64,000 nucleotides of DNA from Paenibacillus faecis (GCF_008084145.1 NZ_VSDO01000005.1:124001-188000); one strand, 5' to 3'. Positions 53,239 through 61,879 are shown, counted from the first letter of the stretch. The notes: generated by a model not told the origin, from the sequence alone. A program made the numbers and translations.

Positions 53239-54185
53239 GCTACGTAAACAAGGAACAGATCGAACGTGCCAAAAGACTGGATCTGCTCACATATTTGCAT
53301 ATGCACGAGCCGGCAGAACTGGTCCGATGCTCTCGCAATGTCTACACCACCCGGATACACGACAGCTTGAAAATTTCCAACGGCAAATGGTACTGGTGGT
53401 CAAGGGGGATCGGCGGACGCTCGGCGCTGGACTATTTGATCAAAGTGCGGGGCATGTCTTTTCCCGATGCGGTGCTGCAAATTGAAGGCGTTCATCCGGG
53501 CAGCGCACCTGCATTTTCGCAATCTTTGCAACAACGCTATTCTCCAGCGCGGTTTGAGCTTCCCGAACCGAATCGTACATCGCATCGCGTCATGGCCTAT
53601 CTCAGCAAACGCGGTATCCATCGCACGTTGATCGACTACTGTCTCGAAACGGGGCGTTTGTATGAAAGCCGCCGCTATCACAACGCGGTATTCGTCGGTT
53701 TCGACCAGCAAGGAACGCCGCGCTATGCGGCGATACGCGGTACGACAAGCACCCGTTATATGGGGGAAGCCGCTGGCAGCGACAAGCGGTATTCGTTTTC
53801 CATTCCGGCCTCGGGAAACTGTACGGAACTGCATCTGTTTGAGAGCGCCATTGATCTCTTATCCTACTGTACGCTGGAACATCTCGCTGGCCGGGATTGG
53901 CGGCAGGCGCATAAGCTGTCGCTGGCCGGAATATACAGGCCCAGGACAAATGGGGAGGACTCTACTCCCCCGTCAGCCCTAATGCATTACTTGCAGTGCT
54001 TTCCCCAGGTGAATCGACTTGTCCTGCATCTGGACAATGATGAGCCGGGGCGATTGGCGGCAGCCACGATACAAAGACTCCTCTCTCCAGCCCTTCTCAT
54101 ATTCGATGAGCCGCCTAAGTTCGGAAAGGATGTAAACAACGATTTAATGGAATTCCGAAGAAGACGCGGTGAACCATCCCGATAG
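53235..54185 (+). CDS. DUF3991/Toprim-domain protein
   Basis: This 316-residue protein has an N-terminal DUF3991-like/primase zinc-region-like part (YLHMHEPAELVRCSRNVYTTRIHDSL, GIGGRSALDYL, RGIHRTLIDYCLETGRLYES) and a Toprim-like C-terminal part (LHLFESAIDLLSY and NRLVLHLDNDEPGRLAA, holding the E and DxD positions). Proteins of this kind are standard in Firmicute ICEs and are thought to act in replication or transfer of element DNA. A terminator follows its stop. Confidence 0.8.
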   Translation: MSYVNKEQIERAKRLDLLTYLHMHEPAELVRCSRNVYTTRIHDSLKISNGKWYWWSRGIGGRSALDYLIKVRGMSFPDAVLQIEGVHPGSAPAFSQSLQQRYSPARFELPEPNRTSHRVMAYLSKRGIHRTLIDYCLETGRLYESRRYHNAVFVGFDQQGTPRYAAIRGTTSTRYMGEAAGSDKRYSFSIPASGNCTELHLFESAIDLLSYCTLEHLAGRDWRQAHKLSLAGIYRPRTNGEDSTPPSALMHYLQCFPQVNRLVLHLDNDEPGRLAAATIQRLLSPALLIFDEPPKFGKDVNNDLMEFRRRRGEPSR

Positions 54186-54189
54186 CGGT

Positions 54190-54215
54190 AGACGCTGAAC
54201 GGTTGGCGTCTTTTC
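54190..54215 (+). terminator. Terminator, left copy of a pair around the toxin-antitoxin cassette
   Basis: AGACGC (54190-54195) pairs with GCGTCT (54206-54211), followed by TTTCTTT. The stem and part of the loop match the hairpin at 54954. Confidence 0.75.
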
Positions 54216-54286
54216 TTTCTGGGCTACGGAAAATTCTCACTGTATGTGGATAAGATGTGAATAGATTGGGGATAAGCGCAACCGCA

Positions 54287-54315
54287 TTGATTATATAGCA
54301 TGTAATAGGTATAAT
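54287..54315 (+). promoter_or_regulatory. Promoter and operator of the toxin-antitoxin pair
   Basis: TTGATT (54287-54292), a 17-base spacer and a perfect TATAAT (54310-54315) form a strong promoter. ATTGATT (54286-54292) and AATCAAT (54318-54324) are an inverted repeat flanking it, well placed for autorepression by the antitoxin or the complex. Confidence 0.75.
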
Positions 54316-54347
54316 AAAATCAATATACAGCTATGCAAGGGGTGACC

Positions 54348-54641
54348 ATGATGATTATCAAACCTTCCGCCAGTATCCGGCAAAACTATAATGAAATCGC
54401 CGATCTATGCAAATCGTCCGGGGAACCGGTTTATCTGACCAAGAACGGTGAAGGCGATCTCGTCGTGATGGACATTGAGACGTTCTCCCGTCGCGAGAAG
54501 ATGTTAAAGCTGCGCGAAGAACTGCTCGCTGTGCAAGAGGATCGTTTGGCGGGCCGTGCTGGTGTGACGCCGGACGAACTGGACGCTTACCTGGAGGGCA
54601 TTATTGACGAGGTTCAGCATGGAAAAGATGCCCCGTTATAA
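54348..54641 (+). CDS. Phd/YefM-type antitoxin
   Basis: This 97-residue protein has the Phd fold: IIKPSASIRQNYNEIADLCKSSGEPVYLTKNGEGDLVVMDIETF, given here in parts as SIRQNYNEIADLC, PVYLTKNGEGDLVVM and IETFSRRE. The C-terminal 40 residues would wrap around the toxin. ATG 54348 follows AAGGGGTG. The gene overlaps the toxin gene by 23 bases, the usual arrangement for coupled synthesis. Confidence 0.88.
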   Translation: MMIIKPSASIRQNYNEIADLCKSSGEPVYLTKNGEGDLVVMDIETFSRREKMLKLREELLAVQEDRLAGRAGVTPDELDAYLEGIIDEVQHGKDAPL

Positions 54642-54936
54642 GATCGTCGTCTCCGATCGCGCCCGCCAAATGCTGGCGGTTCATGTGCGATTTCTTGCGG
54701 AGAAAAGTCCGGATGCGGCGCGGAAAACGAAAAACGAATTGCTGCAAGCGATACGTTCCTTGGCGCAAATGCCGGAACGCTATCCTTTTCTGGAAGCGGA
54801 ATTTATTCCGTCAAACAAGTACCACAAAATGTTCGTAGATAAATGGTATCTGGTGTTGTATCAGATTCAGGATGAAATCGTGTATGTCGATTTCATTGTA
54901 GACTGCCGCCAGGATTACCGCTGGTTGGTGCGATAA
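54619..54936 (+). CDS. ParE/RelE-superfamily toxin
   Basis: This 105-residue protein has the ParE-like pattern YKIVVSDRARQML, a helical hairpin (LAEKSPDAARKTKNELLQAIRSL), PERYPFLE and a C-terminal WYLVLYQIQDEIVYVDFIVDCRQDY strand set. Such toxins poison gyrase or cleave mRNA. ATG 54619 (GAGGTTC upstream) is preferred over 54604. The pair should stabilise the element. Confidence 0.88.
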   Translation: MEKMPRYKIVVSDRARQMLAVHVRFLAEKSPDAARKTKNELLQAIRSLAQMPERYPFLEAEFIPSNKYHKMFVDKWYLVLYQIQDEIVYVDFIVDCRQDYRWLVR

Positions 54937-54953
54937 CAAAAAAGTTCTGCGGA

Positions 54954-54979
54954 AGACGCTGAGCGGATCGGCGTCTTTT
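54954..54979 (+). terminator. Terminator, right copy of the pair around the toxin-antitoxin cassette
   Basis: AGACGC (about 54954-54959) and GCGTCT (about 54971-54976) enclose TGAGCGGATCG, closely like the 54190 hairpin, then a T run. Confidence 0.8.
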
Positions 54980-55010
54980 TTGTGTTTTTGGGGCCTCTCT
55001 TTTTCCCGGC

Positions 55011-55110
55011 AGGTGCTTTGAAGGCGACACGAGACGAATGTCTCGTGTTGCAGCAAGCACTGAATTTGGATATCCAAATTCGCTTGTTAGGGGCCTGCGC
55101 CCCTAAGACC
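55011..55110. other. Candidate origin of transfer (oriT)
   Basis: This non-coding stretch lies just before the mobilisation genes and holds a cluster of inverted repeats: GTGCTT/AAGCAC (about 55013 and 55055), ACACGAGAC/GTCTCGTGT (55027-55035 and 55040-55048), a perfect 20-base palindrome centred on GGATATCC (55062-55081) and TTAGGGGC/GCCCCTAA (55087-55094 and 55099-55106). Relaxase sites are typically found in such places. The nick position cannot be assigned. Confidence 0.65.
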
Positions 55111-55178
55111 CTTCATGATCGCTTGTTTATTGCGGCGTAAACTTCTTCGAATAGTTGATTTTGAAAGGGGGTTGTTCG

Positions 55179-55523
55179 TTGAGAAAACGTTCGATCTCGT
55201 TTCTGCTTCGTTTAAGTGAAAGCGAACATGTTCGTCTAATGAATGAAGTGAAACAAACAGGTCTTTCTCGGGAAGCGTACATCCGGGCGCTCATCAATGG
55301 GTATATACCGAAGCCGCTGCCGCCGCCGGATTATTATGCGATGATGCGAGAGCTTCACGCAATCGGCAATAATCTCAATCAATTGGCGGCGAAGGCGCAC
55401 GCAACCGGGCATCTGGATCGGGCCGCTTTTCAGCAGGAGGCGGATCAATTGCGCCGCGCCGTCCAATACATTCAACAGGCTGTAACAGCGCCGGAGCCTA
55501 GAACCAAGCCGGCGGGAATCTGA
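55179..55523 (+). CDS. MobC-like relaxosome accessory protein
   Basis: This 114-residue protein starts RKRSISFLLRLSESEHVRLMNEV, the ribbon-helix-helix-like N-terminus of MobC proteins, with the conserved GLSREAYIRALINGY. A C-terminal helix (LHAIGNNLNQLAAKAH) is the second family block. MobC binds oriT and helps the relaxase open the strands. TTG 55179 follows AAAGGGGG, and upstream starts have no ribosome site. The candidate oriT is 70 bases upstream. Confidence 0.85.
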   Translation: MRKRSISFLLRLSESEHVRLMNEVKQTGLSREAYIRALINGYIPKPLPPPDYYAMMRELHAIGNNLNQLAAKAHATGHLDRAAFQQEADQLRRAVQYIQQAVTAPEPRTKPAGI

Positions 55524-55554
55524 ACGTACATCCGCCGTAAAGGGGGGCATGCGT

Positions 55555-56976
55555 ATGGCGACAACTGCAATCTGGGACGTTACCGATCGACTCAAGCGCG
55601 TGCTGGACTATGCTTCCAATCCCGACAAAACGGATTTAGGGCGCATCGAGAATGAAGGTTTGCAACAGGCGCTCGTATATGCAGCCTCGGATGTCAAAAC
55701 AGAGAGGCATCTTTATGTGAGCGGAATCAATTGCGATCCGCTCACCGCTTATGAGCAAATGCAGCGCACCGAGCGTCAATTTCAAAAGATGGATGGCATC
55801 GTCGCGTTTCATGGCTACCAAGCCTTTGCACCAGGCGAAACGACGCCGGAAACGGCGCACGCCATTGGCGTTAAGTTGGCGCAGGAGCTATGGGGCGATC
55901 GATTTGAAGTCGTGGTATCGACCCATCTGGACAAGGAGCATTTGCACAATCACTTTGTGCTAAACTCCGTCTCTTTTATGGACGGTAAACGGTATTACGA
56001 CAACAAAGCTTCCTACGCCCTTCTAAGAAGAACATCCGACCGGCTATGCCGTGAACATGCATTGTCTGTGATCGAGCAACCCGAGCAGAGCAAGGCCAAA
56101 CACTATGGAGAATGGAAAGCAGATCGGGAAGGCAAGCCGACTTGGAGGGGGACGATTCGGAGCGATGTGGATCAGGCGATTGCGGCATCCATGACGTGGA
56201 CCCAGTTTATCGCCTCTTTGCAAAAGCAGGGCTATGACGTGAAAACGACCGTGAAGCATATGGCGGTTCGTCCACCGGGTAAGGAACGTTTCGTTCGTTT
56301 GCGCAGCTTGGGAGACGACTATACGGAAGAGGCTCTGAAACAGCGGATTTTACGAAATCGCATTCCCCGTAAAACACAGCCTCTGCCAATGCCGCAACGC
56401 AGGCGCGCCGTTTGCAAAGGAACGCTTCGATCCGGCAGGAAGTTCAGCGGCTTACAAGCATTGTACCTGCGCTATTTATATGAGATGGGCATGTGGCCCC
56501 GTTTTCGCGCGTCCGTGAGAAGGACGCCTTTTTTATTACGGGAAGACTTGCGACACTTGGCGGTTATTACCGCTCAGACCAAACTACTCTGCCAGCGCCG
56601 TATCTCCAGCAAAGAGCAGCTTTTGGACTATGTATCCATTGCCCAACAGGAGATGCGCCTACTTTCCAGCGAGCGCAAAGCGCTGTACAACCGTCTTCGC
56701 CGCTGCAAGGAGGAAGGCCGGATCTACGCTTGCAAAGAGCAGATAGCCGTATTATCCAAGCGGCTTGCCGCGCTTCGAAAGGAGGTGAAGCTGTGTGCGG
56801 GCATCCTGGCCCGATCCGGGGAAATGATGACTAAACTACATGGTGACAGGAAAAATCAATCATTACGAAGGGAGGATTCCATCCATGAGCAGTGGTGCCG
56901 AGGCGGCCGATCAGGTCGTCAACATGAGTCTTCGGGGCATCGAGGTGATGGCCAAGATTTCCGGCGAAGGCGCTAA
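55555..56976 (+). CDS. MobP-type relaxase
   Basis: This 473-residue relaxase of the MobA/VirD2 superfamily has the histidine triad in HLDKEHLHNHF (124-134) and the upstream block RHLYVSGINCDP. The catalytic tyrosine is expected in the N-terminal part (VLDYASNPDKT, Tyr19). It would nick oriT and lead the strand into the mating channel with VirD4. The C-terminus is basic and helical. ATG 55555 has AAAGGGGGGC upstream; 55549 is the alternative. It overlaps the PcfB gene by 92 bases. A hairpin with a T run lies within the gene at about 56509-56534. Confidence 0.9.
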   Translation: MATTAIWDVTDRLKRVLDYASNPDKTDLGRIENEGLQQALVYAASDVKTERHLYVSGINCDPLTAYEQMQRTERQFQKMDGIVAFHGYQAFAPGETTPETAHAIGVKLAQELWGDRFEVVVSTHLDKEHLHNHFVLNSVSFMDGKRYYDNKASYALLRRTSDRLCREHALSVIEQPEQSKAKHYGEWKADREGKPTWRGTIRSDVDQAIAASMTWTQFIASLQKQGYDVKTTVKHMAVRPPGKERFVRLRSLGDDYTEEALKQRILRNRIPRKTQPLPMPQRRRAVCKGTLRSGRKFSGLQALYLRYLYEMGMWPRFRASVRRTPFLLREDLRHLAVITAQTKLLCQRRISSKEQLLDYVSIAQQEMRLLSSERKALYNRLRRCKEEGRIYACKEQIAVLSKRLAALRKEVKLCAGILARSGEMMTKLHGDRKNQSLRREDSIHEQWCRGGRSGRQHESSGHRGDGQDFRRRR

Positions 56977-57775
56977 GCATCTGGCCGTCTATTTGTTTGC
57001 CGCCCTGCAGGGGCAGAAACGGACAAAGGGCAGCATTCGTCTGGAAAGCTTGCTCCGCAGCGGCAAGGAATTGAAAGTATTTGCCGTCAAAAACGAAGAC
57101 TTGCCTACCTTCTGCAAGGAGGCCAAACGATACGGCGTTTTGTACTGTGCCCTGCGGGACAAAAAGAATGTCGATGGCTTGTGCGATGTGATGGTGCGGG
57201 CCGAGGACGCATCCAAAATCAACCGTATTGTCGAACGCTTCAAACTGGCGACCGTGGATACGGCCAGCATTAAAAGCGAAATTGAGAAATCCCGCGCCGG
57301 AAAACAGCCCGTTCAACATGCGTCCGAGCAAGGGCATGAGCAAGCATTGGATCAAACCCAGCAGCGAACGGTGGAGCAAGACATCGCGTCCAAGGGAACG
57401 ACTCCGGAAAAGAGAGCCGACGATTTTTTGGACGAATTGATGCAGGAGAACAAATCAAAGCAGCCAACTTTCCCGACACACGTTCAAACAAACCCCACGA
57501 TGGCGACGACGGAGCCGCCCCATCCGTCCGAGCCTACCTCCGGGCGCAGCGAAGCATCCGCAAGGGGTACGATTGAACCGAAAGCCGAGACAGTGCAGCA
57601 ACGGCCATCGATTCGCGAACTGCTGCGCGAGATTCGTGAAGAAAATCGAAGGGCGGAGAAAGAACGGCGTCAGATCGTCAAGGAACCGTCGCTGCCCAAA
57701 CGAAGCGTGCGAAATGCCGATAAAGCGAAGACGGGAAAATCCAACGGATCTCGAAAGCGAGGGAAAGCCAAGTGA
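56885..57775 (+). CDS. pcfB: PcfB-like protein (DUF3801)
   Basis: This 296-residue protein has the PcfB N-terminal domain: VVNMSLRGIEVMAKISGEGAKHLAVYL, then GSIRLESLLRSGKELKVFAVKNEDL and AKRYGVLYCALRDKK. A long, charged, disordered-looking tail follows (about 150-296). PcfB of pCF10 helps recruit substrates to the coupling protein. ATG 56885 follows GGGAGGA. It overlaps the next gene by four bases. Confidence 0.85.
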   Translation: MSSGAEAADQVVNMSLRGIEVMAKISGEGAKHLAVYLFAALQGQKRTKGSIRLESLLRSGKELKVFAVKNEDLPTFCKEAKRYGVLYCALRDKKNVDGLCDVMVRAEDASKINRIVERFKLATVDTASIKSEIEKSRAGKQPVQHASEQGHEQALDQTQQRTVEQDIASKGTTPEKRADDFLDELMQENKSKQPTFPTHVQTNPTMATTEPPHPSEPTSGRSEASARGTIEPKAETVQQRPSIRELLREIREENRRAEKERRQIVKEPSLPKRSVRNADKAKTGKSNGSRKRGKAK

Positions 57776-58677
57776 ACAATCTGGACGATTTATTCCGTCA
57801 GGATGCAGCCAGTCGATCATCCACGAATCCGTCTGAGCAACCTTTTGACAAGGAAACCTGGGCACAGAAAAAGCAGGAACTTAGGCAATGGACTTACGAG
57901 ACGATTGATGCCGCGACATCGTCCATTGCGCAAAGCGGCGATGAGTTTCAGCGTTATCTGGATGTGCAGAGCCGTTTCGATCGCTACAGCGTATCCAATG
58001 CACTTCTGATTCTCGCACAGCGGCCGGAGGCGACCCGCATCTCTGATTTCGATACGTGGAAAGAACAAGGCGTATTTATCCGCCGCAAGGAAACCGGCTT
58101 TTACATCTTAGAGCCGGGAGAGGAGTACCGGAGGGATGACGGCAGCACCGGCATTAGCTATAACCCCAAAAAAATGTTCGACATCGCACAAACGACGGCC
58201 AGCCAAAAGAGGGAACAGCCGACTTACCCGGACGACCGGATGCGCATCAAAGCACTGCTGGATCGCGCCCCCGTCCCGATCGTCATTGGCGATGCGCTCC
58301 CGCCGGAAATGCATGCGCTCTACCAGCCGGACACGAGGAATATTGTCATCCGCCGCGGCCTGGATGCCGGGGATATTTTCCGGTCGCTTGCGCAGGAATT
58401 GGCGCATGCGGAGCTGGATCGCGGAGATGGACGTTACAGTCGCTCCGATTTTACGTTCCATGCATACTGCGCTTCCTACATCCTGTGCAAACAGTACGGC
58501 GTGGATACGTCTTTCTTCCGCTTTCATCGTGTGCCGGAGAAGCTGAAGAACATGGAGCCGCAACAAATCCGCGCCGAATTAACGATGATGAAAGATACCG
58601 CGCATAACATGGCTCGCAGGATGAACCGGATGCTGGCGCAGCATCGGCAGCAGCTTCGGACGGAACCGGCAAGGTAA
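57772..58677 (+). CDS. ArdC-like protein with degenerate metallopeptidase motif
   Basis: This 301-residue protein has an ArdC-type N-terminal domain (FQRYLDVQSRFDRYSVSNALLIL, then FDTWKEQGVFIRRKETGFYIL) and a C-terminal ImmA/IrrE-like part with LAQELAHAELDRGD, where the usual first histidine of HExxH is glutamine. Related proteins protect entering single-stranded DNA from restriction. The GTG start overlaps the pcfB stop. Confidence 0.72.
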   Translation: MNNLDDLFRQDAASRSSTNPSEQPFDKETWAQKKQELRQWTYETIDAATSSIAQSGDEFQRYLDVQSRFDRYSVSNALLILAQRPEATRISDFDTWKEQGVFIRRKETGFYILEPGEEYRRDDGSTGISYNPKKMFDIAQTTASQKREQPTYPDDRMRIKALLDRAPVPIVIGDALPPEMHALYQPDTRNIVIRRGLDAGDIFRSLAQELAHAELDRGDGRYSRSDFTFHAYCASYILCKQYGVDTSFFRFHRVPEKLKNMEPQQIRAELTMMKDTAHNMARRMNRMLAQHRQQLRTEPAR

Positions 58678-58717
58678 GCGTGTCGTCATGTGCAATTTCT
58701 CTTGGGAGGGAATGCTT

Positions 58718-58909
58718 GTGAGGGAGGAAGAACGGGTTCTTTGTCTGGATCATTACGAGCATGGCATTGTGGTGCATGCGCTGAATGCGCTGCGAAACGA
58801 TTTGATCGGCGAGAAGCGCCCCACCGACGCCGTCGATGAACTGTTGCTCAAAACGATTGATGCCCCTTATCAAAAACATAAGCGACGGAGCCATCATGAG
58901 GCGCGTTGA
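58718..58909 (+). CDS. Small ICE hypothetical protein
   Basis: This 63-residue acidic protein (MREEERVLCLDHYEHGIVVHALNALRND, given in part) has GGGAGGG before the GTG start. A helical middle is followed by a basic end. It overlaps the VirD4 start by 14 bases. It is typical of the tiny genes placed before coupling protein genes, but has no known function. Confidence 0.55.
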   Translation: MREEERVLCLDHYEHGIVVHALNALRNDLIGEKRPTDAVDELLLKTIDAPYQKHKRRSHHEAR

Positions 58910-60665
58910 AACCGCAAGGAGTCATTTGATACTCTTTGCGTTTTTTTTAATTCCCGTCTTGTGGGCGGCGATGCTGACCGCCCCTGCATTTTCCGGGGGG
59001 CTGCCGGCGATTGTGGAGCATCTCAGCGCGGCGATCAATCACCCGTTCGACATTCAGTGGGTAGACGATACGCCGCGCTGTCTATTCATTTTTACGCTGG
59101 CCTATGGACTCGGCGTCTGTATTTACTTGGCCTCCCCGCGAAACTATCGACGACGAGAGGAGCACGGCAGCGCGCGATGGGGCCGGGCGAAAAGCATATG
59201 CGCCAAATATCGAAGCAAGCAGCAGGAACAAAACAAAATTTTAACCAAGCAGGTTTGCATCGGACTCGACGGCCGCAAGCATCGCCGAAATGTGAATGTG
59301 CTCGTCGTAGGCGGTTCCGGCTCCGGCAAAACAAGGTTTTATGCAAAACCGAACGTCATGCAAGCGAACACATCGTTCGTCGTTCTCGACCCGAAAGGCG
59401 AAATCTTGCGGGATACCGGCCATCTGCTTAAATCCAAAGGGTATGACATCAAGGTGCTCGATCTGATCAATCCTCACCGCTCTCACGGCTACAACCCTTT
59501 CGCCTATTTGCACGACGACAAGGACGTGCTGAAACTGGTCACCAACCTGATTCGCAATACGACGCCGAAGGGCAGCAACACGAACGACCCGTTCTGGGAA
59601 CGATCCGAAACGGCGCTATTGGAGGCGCTCGTTTTGTATTTGCTCTATGAAGCGCCGCCGGAGGAACAGAATTTCCCGATGGTGATGGAGATGATCGCCG
59701 CCGCCGAAGTGCGGGAAGAAGACGAAACCTACCAGAGTCCGCTGGACGAGTTGTTTGAACGGCTGGCGATGCGCGACCCGGAGCATTTGGCGGTCAAACA
59801 GTACAACATCTTCAAACTGGCGGCGGGGAAAACAGCCAAATCGATATTGATCGGCCTAGGCGTTCGGCTGGAGAAGTTCAACTTGCATTCAATCGCCGGA
59901 ATGAGCTTGGTCGATGAAATGGAATTGGCTGTCATGGGAGAAAAGAAGACGGCGTTGTTTGCCGTCATTCCCGACAACGACAGCAGTTTCAACTTCATCG
60001 TCGGGATGCTTTACACCCAGCTTTTCCAATGCCTGATGTACGAGGCCGACTATCGGCACGGCGGACGCTTGCCGGTGCACGTGCATTTCGTGATGGACGA
60101 ATTTGCCAACGTCGCCTTGCCCGATGAATTCGACAAGCTGCTCTCCACCATACGCAGCCGCGAGATTTCGGTTTCCATCATCCTGCAAAATTTGGCGCAG
60201 CTCAAATCGCTGTACAAGGAGTCGTGGGAATCGATCGTTGGGAACTGCGATGTGTTTTTGTACCTGGGCGGCAATGAACAATCCACCCACAAATACGTAT
60301 CGGAGCTGCTGGGCAAGGAAACGATCGACACGAACACCTATGGCCAAAGCAAGGGACGCAGCGGCAGCTATTCGATCAACTATCAGTTGTCCGGCCGCGA
60401 CTTGCTGACGCCCGATGAGGTGCGGCTTCTCGATAACCGTCATGCCTTGCTCTTTATTCGCGGCGAGCGTCCTGTTCAGGACGACAAATACGATTTGCTC
60501 AGGCATCCCCATGTCGCTCTCACGACGGATGGCAACGGTCCTCCCTACCAGCATGGGGGCACGGAACTTGCGCTCGATTGGCGAACCGTGACGCTTGATG
60601 AAAACGGAGAGTACGAGCTTCTGTCGGAAGAAGACATGGAGTCGCTATTTTTACGAGGGGAATGA
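58896..60665 (+). CDS. VirD4/TraG-type coupling protein
   Basis: This 589-residue T4SS coupling ATPase has two N-terminal membrane segments (about 8-30 and 62-80), Walker A GGSGSGKT (139-146), Walker B in HFVMDEFANVALPDEF and the following SVSIILQNLAQL, plus the conserved WERSETALLEALVLYL block. It links the relaxase-DNA complex to the channel. The ATG follows GACGGAGCC. A hairpin with a T run lies at the very start of its coding region (about 58914-58949). Confidence 0.92.
   Translation: MRRVETARSHLILFAFFLIPVLWAAMLTAPAFSGGLPAIVEHLSAAINHPFDIQWVDDTPRCLFIFTLAYGLGVCIYLASPRNYRRREEHGSARWGRAKSICAKYRSKQQEQNKILTKQVCIGLDGRKHRRNVNVLVVGGSGSGKTRFYAKPNVMQANTSFVVLDPKGEILRDTGHLLKSKGYDIKVLDLINPHRSHGYNPFAYLHDDKDVLKLVTNLIRNTTPKGSNTNDPFWERSETALLEALVLYLLYEAPPEEQNFPMVMEMIAAAEVREEDETYQSPLDELFERLAMRDPEHLAVKQYNIFKLAAGKTAKSILIGLGVRLEKFNLHSIAGMSLVDEMELAVMGEKKTALFAVIPDNDSSFNFIVGMLYTQLFQCLMYEADYRHGGRLPVHVHFVMDEFANVALPDEFDKLLSTIRSREISVSIILQNLAQLKSLYKESWESIVGNCDVFLYLGGNEQSTHKYVSELLGKETIDTNTYGQSKGRSGSYSINYQLSGRDLLTPDEVRLLDNRHALLFIRGERPVQDDKYDLLRHPHVALTTDGNGPPYQHGGTELALDWRTVTLDENGEYELLSEEDMESLFLRGE
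58914..58950 (+). terminator. Terminator-like hairpin at the start of the virD4 gene
   Basis: CGCAAGGAGT pairs with ACTCTTTGCG (one G-T pair) around CATTTGAT, followed by eight T. It overlaps the virD4 coding sequence, so it could attenuate the transfer operon. Confidence 0.65.
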
Positions 60666-60970
60666 TGAAAATGAAGTTCAAAAAGAAACGGCTGCTGGCA
60701 CTGTACATCATGCTGATGTTAACGGGAACCGTATTCGTCTCTACCGCTTATGCCGAGGGCGACCCGATGACGACGGTCAATAATTTGTCCACTTTCATAT
60801 TCGGATTAATACGGGCCATCGGTATGATCATACTCGGCTTCGGCATTGTGCAGATCGGATTGTCGCTCAAGTCTCACGATCCTTCCCAGCGAGCGAACGG
60901 GTTCCTGACGCTCGCCGGCGGAATTATCATTACCTTCACGAAGGAAATTCTTACCCTGATAGCCGGTTAA
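60662..60970 (+). CDS. Maff2-family VirB2-like protein
   Basis: This protein of about 100 residues has a signal-like basic and hydrophobic start, then a second part with two helices (LSTFIFGLIRAIGMIILGFGIVQ and LTLAGGIIITFTKEIL). That is the Maff2/TrbC-like pilin of Firmicute ICEs, the VirB2 equivalent. The start is ATG 60662, 60665 or 60671; the first overlaps the virD4 stop. Confidence 0.8.
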   Translation: MMKMKFKKKRLLALYIMLMLTGTVFVSTAYAEGDPMTTVNNLSTFIFGLIRAIGMIILGFGIVQIGLSLKSHDPSQRANGFLTLAGGIIITFTKEILTLIAG

Positions 60971-61037
60971 ACGGGAGTCGCACATGAGGGGAACGGGCGA
61001 TTTATCCGTTCCCCGTCTACAGAAAAGGGGTGAGAAT

Positions 61038-61877
61038 ATGGCCAAAAACAGTTGGATTATTGACAACCTCGAACATGCGCTCGATACATGGAACGAGAAA
61101 ATGAACGAAATCTGGCAGCTTGTTACCGAGTCGCCGGCCGACTTCAAGGGCGGCGGCGTTTGGCGCGTCATTACCGACATTCACGGCGCGTTGCAGGCGA
61201 CGGGACTGGCGCTTCTGGTCTTGTTTTTTGTGATCGGCGTGGTGAAGACGACCGGCAATTTTGCCGAAGTGAAAAAGCCGGAGATGGCCGTCAAGCTGTT
61301 TATCCGTTTTGTCCTGGCCAAAGCGGTCGTTACCTACGGGCTGGAGCTCATGATGGCGCTGTTTACCATTGTTCAGGGAATCATCTCCACGATGATGGGA
61401 CGTTCCGGGTTCGGAAGGACGGAGGCTATGACTTTGCCGAACACCATTGCAAAAGCGATTGAAGATGTCGGCTTTTGGCAAAGCATTCCCCTGTGGGTTG
61501 TCACCCTTCTGGGCAGTCTGTTCATCACGGTGCTGTCTTTTGTGATGATCCTCTCGGTGTACGGACGTTTTTTTCGTATCTACTTATATACGGCGATCGC
61601 TCCCGTTCCGCTTTCCTCCTTTGCCGGGGAGCCGAGCCAAAATATCGGTAAATCGTTTCTCAAAGGGTATGCGGCCGCTTGCCTAGAGGGAGCGATTATC
61701 ATACTCGCCTGCATCATCTACTCCGCCTTTGCCTCCGCTCCCCCGGCGGTCGATGAAGGCGCTGGCGCGGTTACGATGGTGTGGACGTACATCGGCGAGC
61801 TGATTTTTAACATGCTGGTGCTCGTGGGGACGGTCAAAATGGCGGACCGGGTGGTGAGGGAGATGATGGGGCTGTAG
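61038..61877 (+). CDS. TrbL/VirB6-like membrane channel protein
   Basis: This 279-residue protein has about six transmembrane segments, including TGLALLVLFFVIGVVKTTG, LMMALFTIVQGIISTM, LFITVLSFVMILSVYGRFF and the last near residues 250-268. VirB6-type proteins form the inner-membrane part of the mating channel. ATG 61038 follows AAAAGGGGTGAG. It ends two bases before the converging repressor gene. Confidence 0.8.
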   Translation: MAKNSWIIDNLEHALDTWNEKMNEIWQLVTESPADFKGGGVWRVITDIHGALQATGLALLVLFFVIGVVKTTGNFAEVKKPEMAVKLFIRFVLAKAVVTYGLELMMALFTIVQGIISTMMGRSGFGRTEAMTLPNTIAKAIEDVGFWQSIPLWVVTLLGSLFITVLSFVMILSVYGRFFRIYLYTAIAPVPLSSFAGEPSQNIGKSFLKGYAAACLEGAIIILACIIYSAFASAPPAVDEGAGAVTMVWTYIGELIFNMLVLVGTVKMADRVVREMMGL

Positions 61878-61879
61878 CT

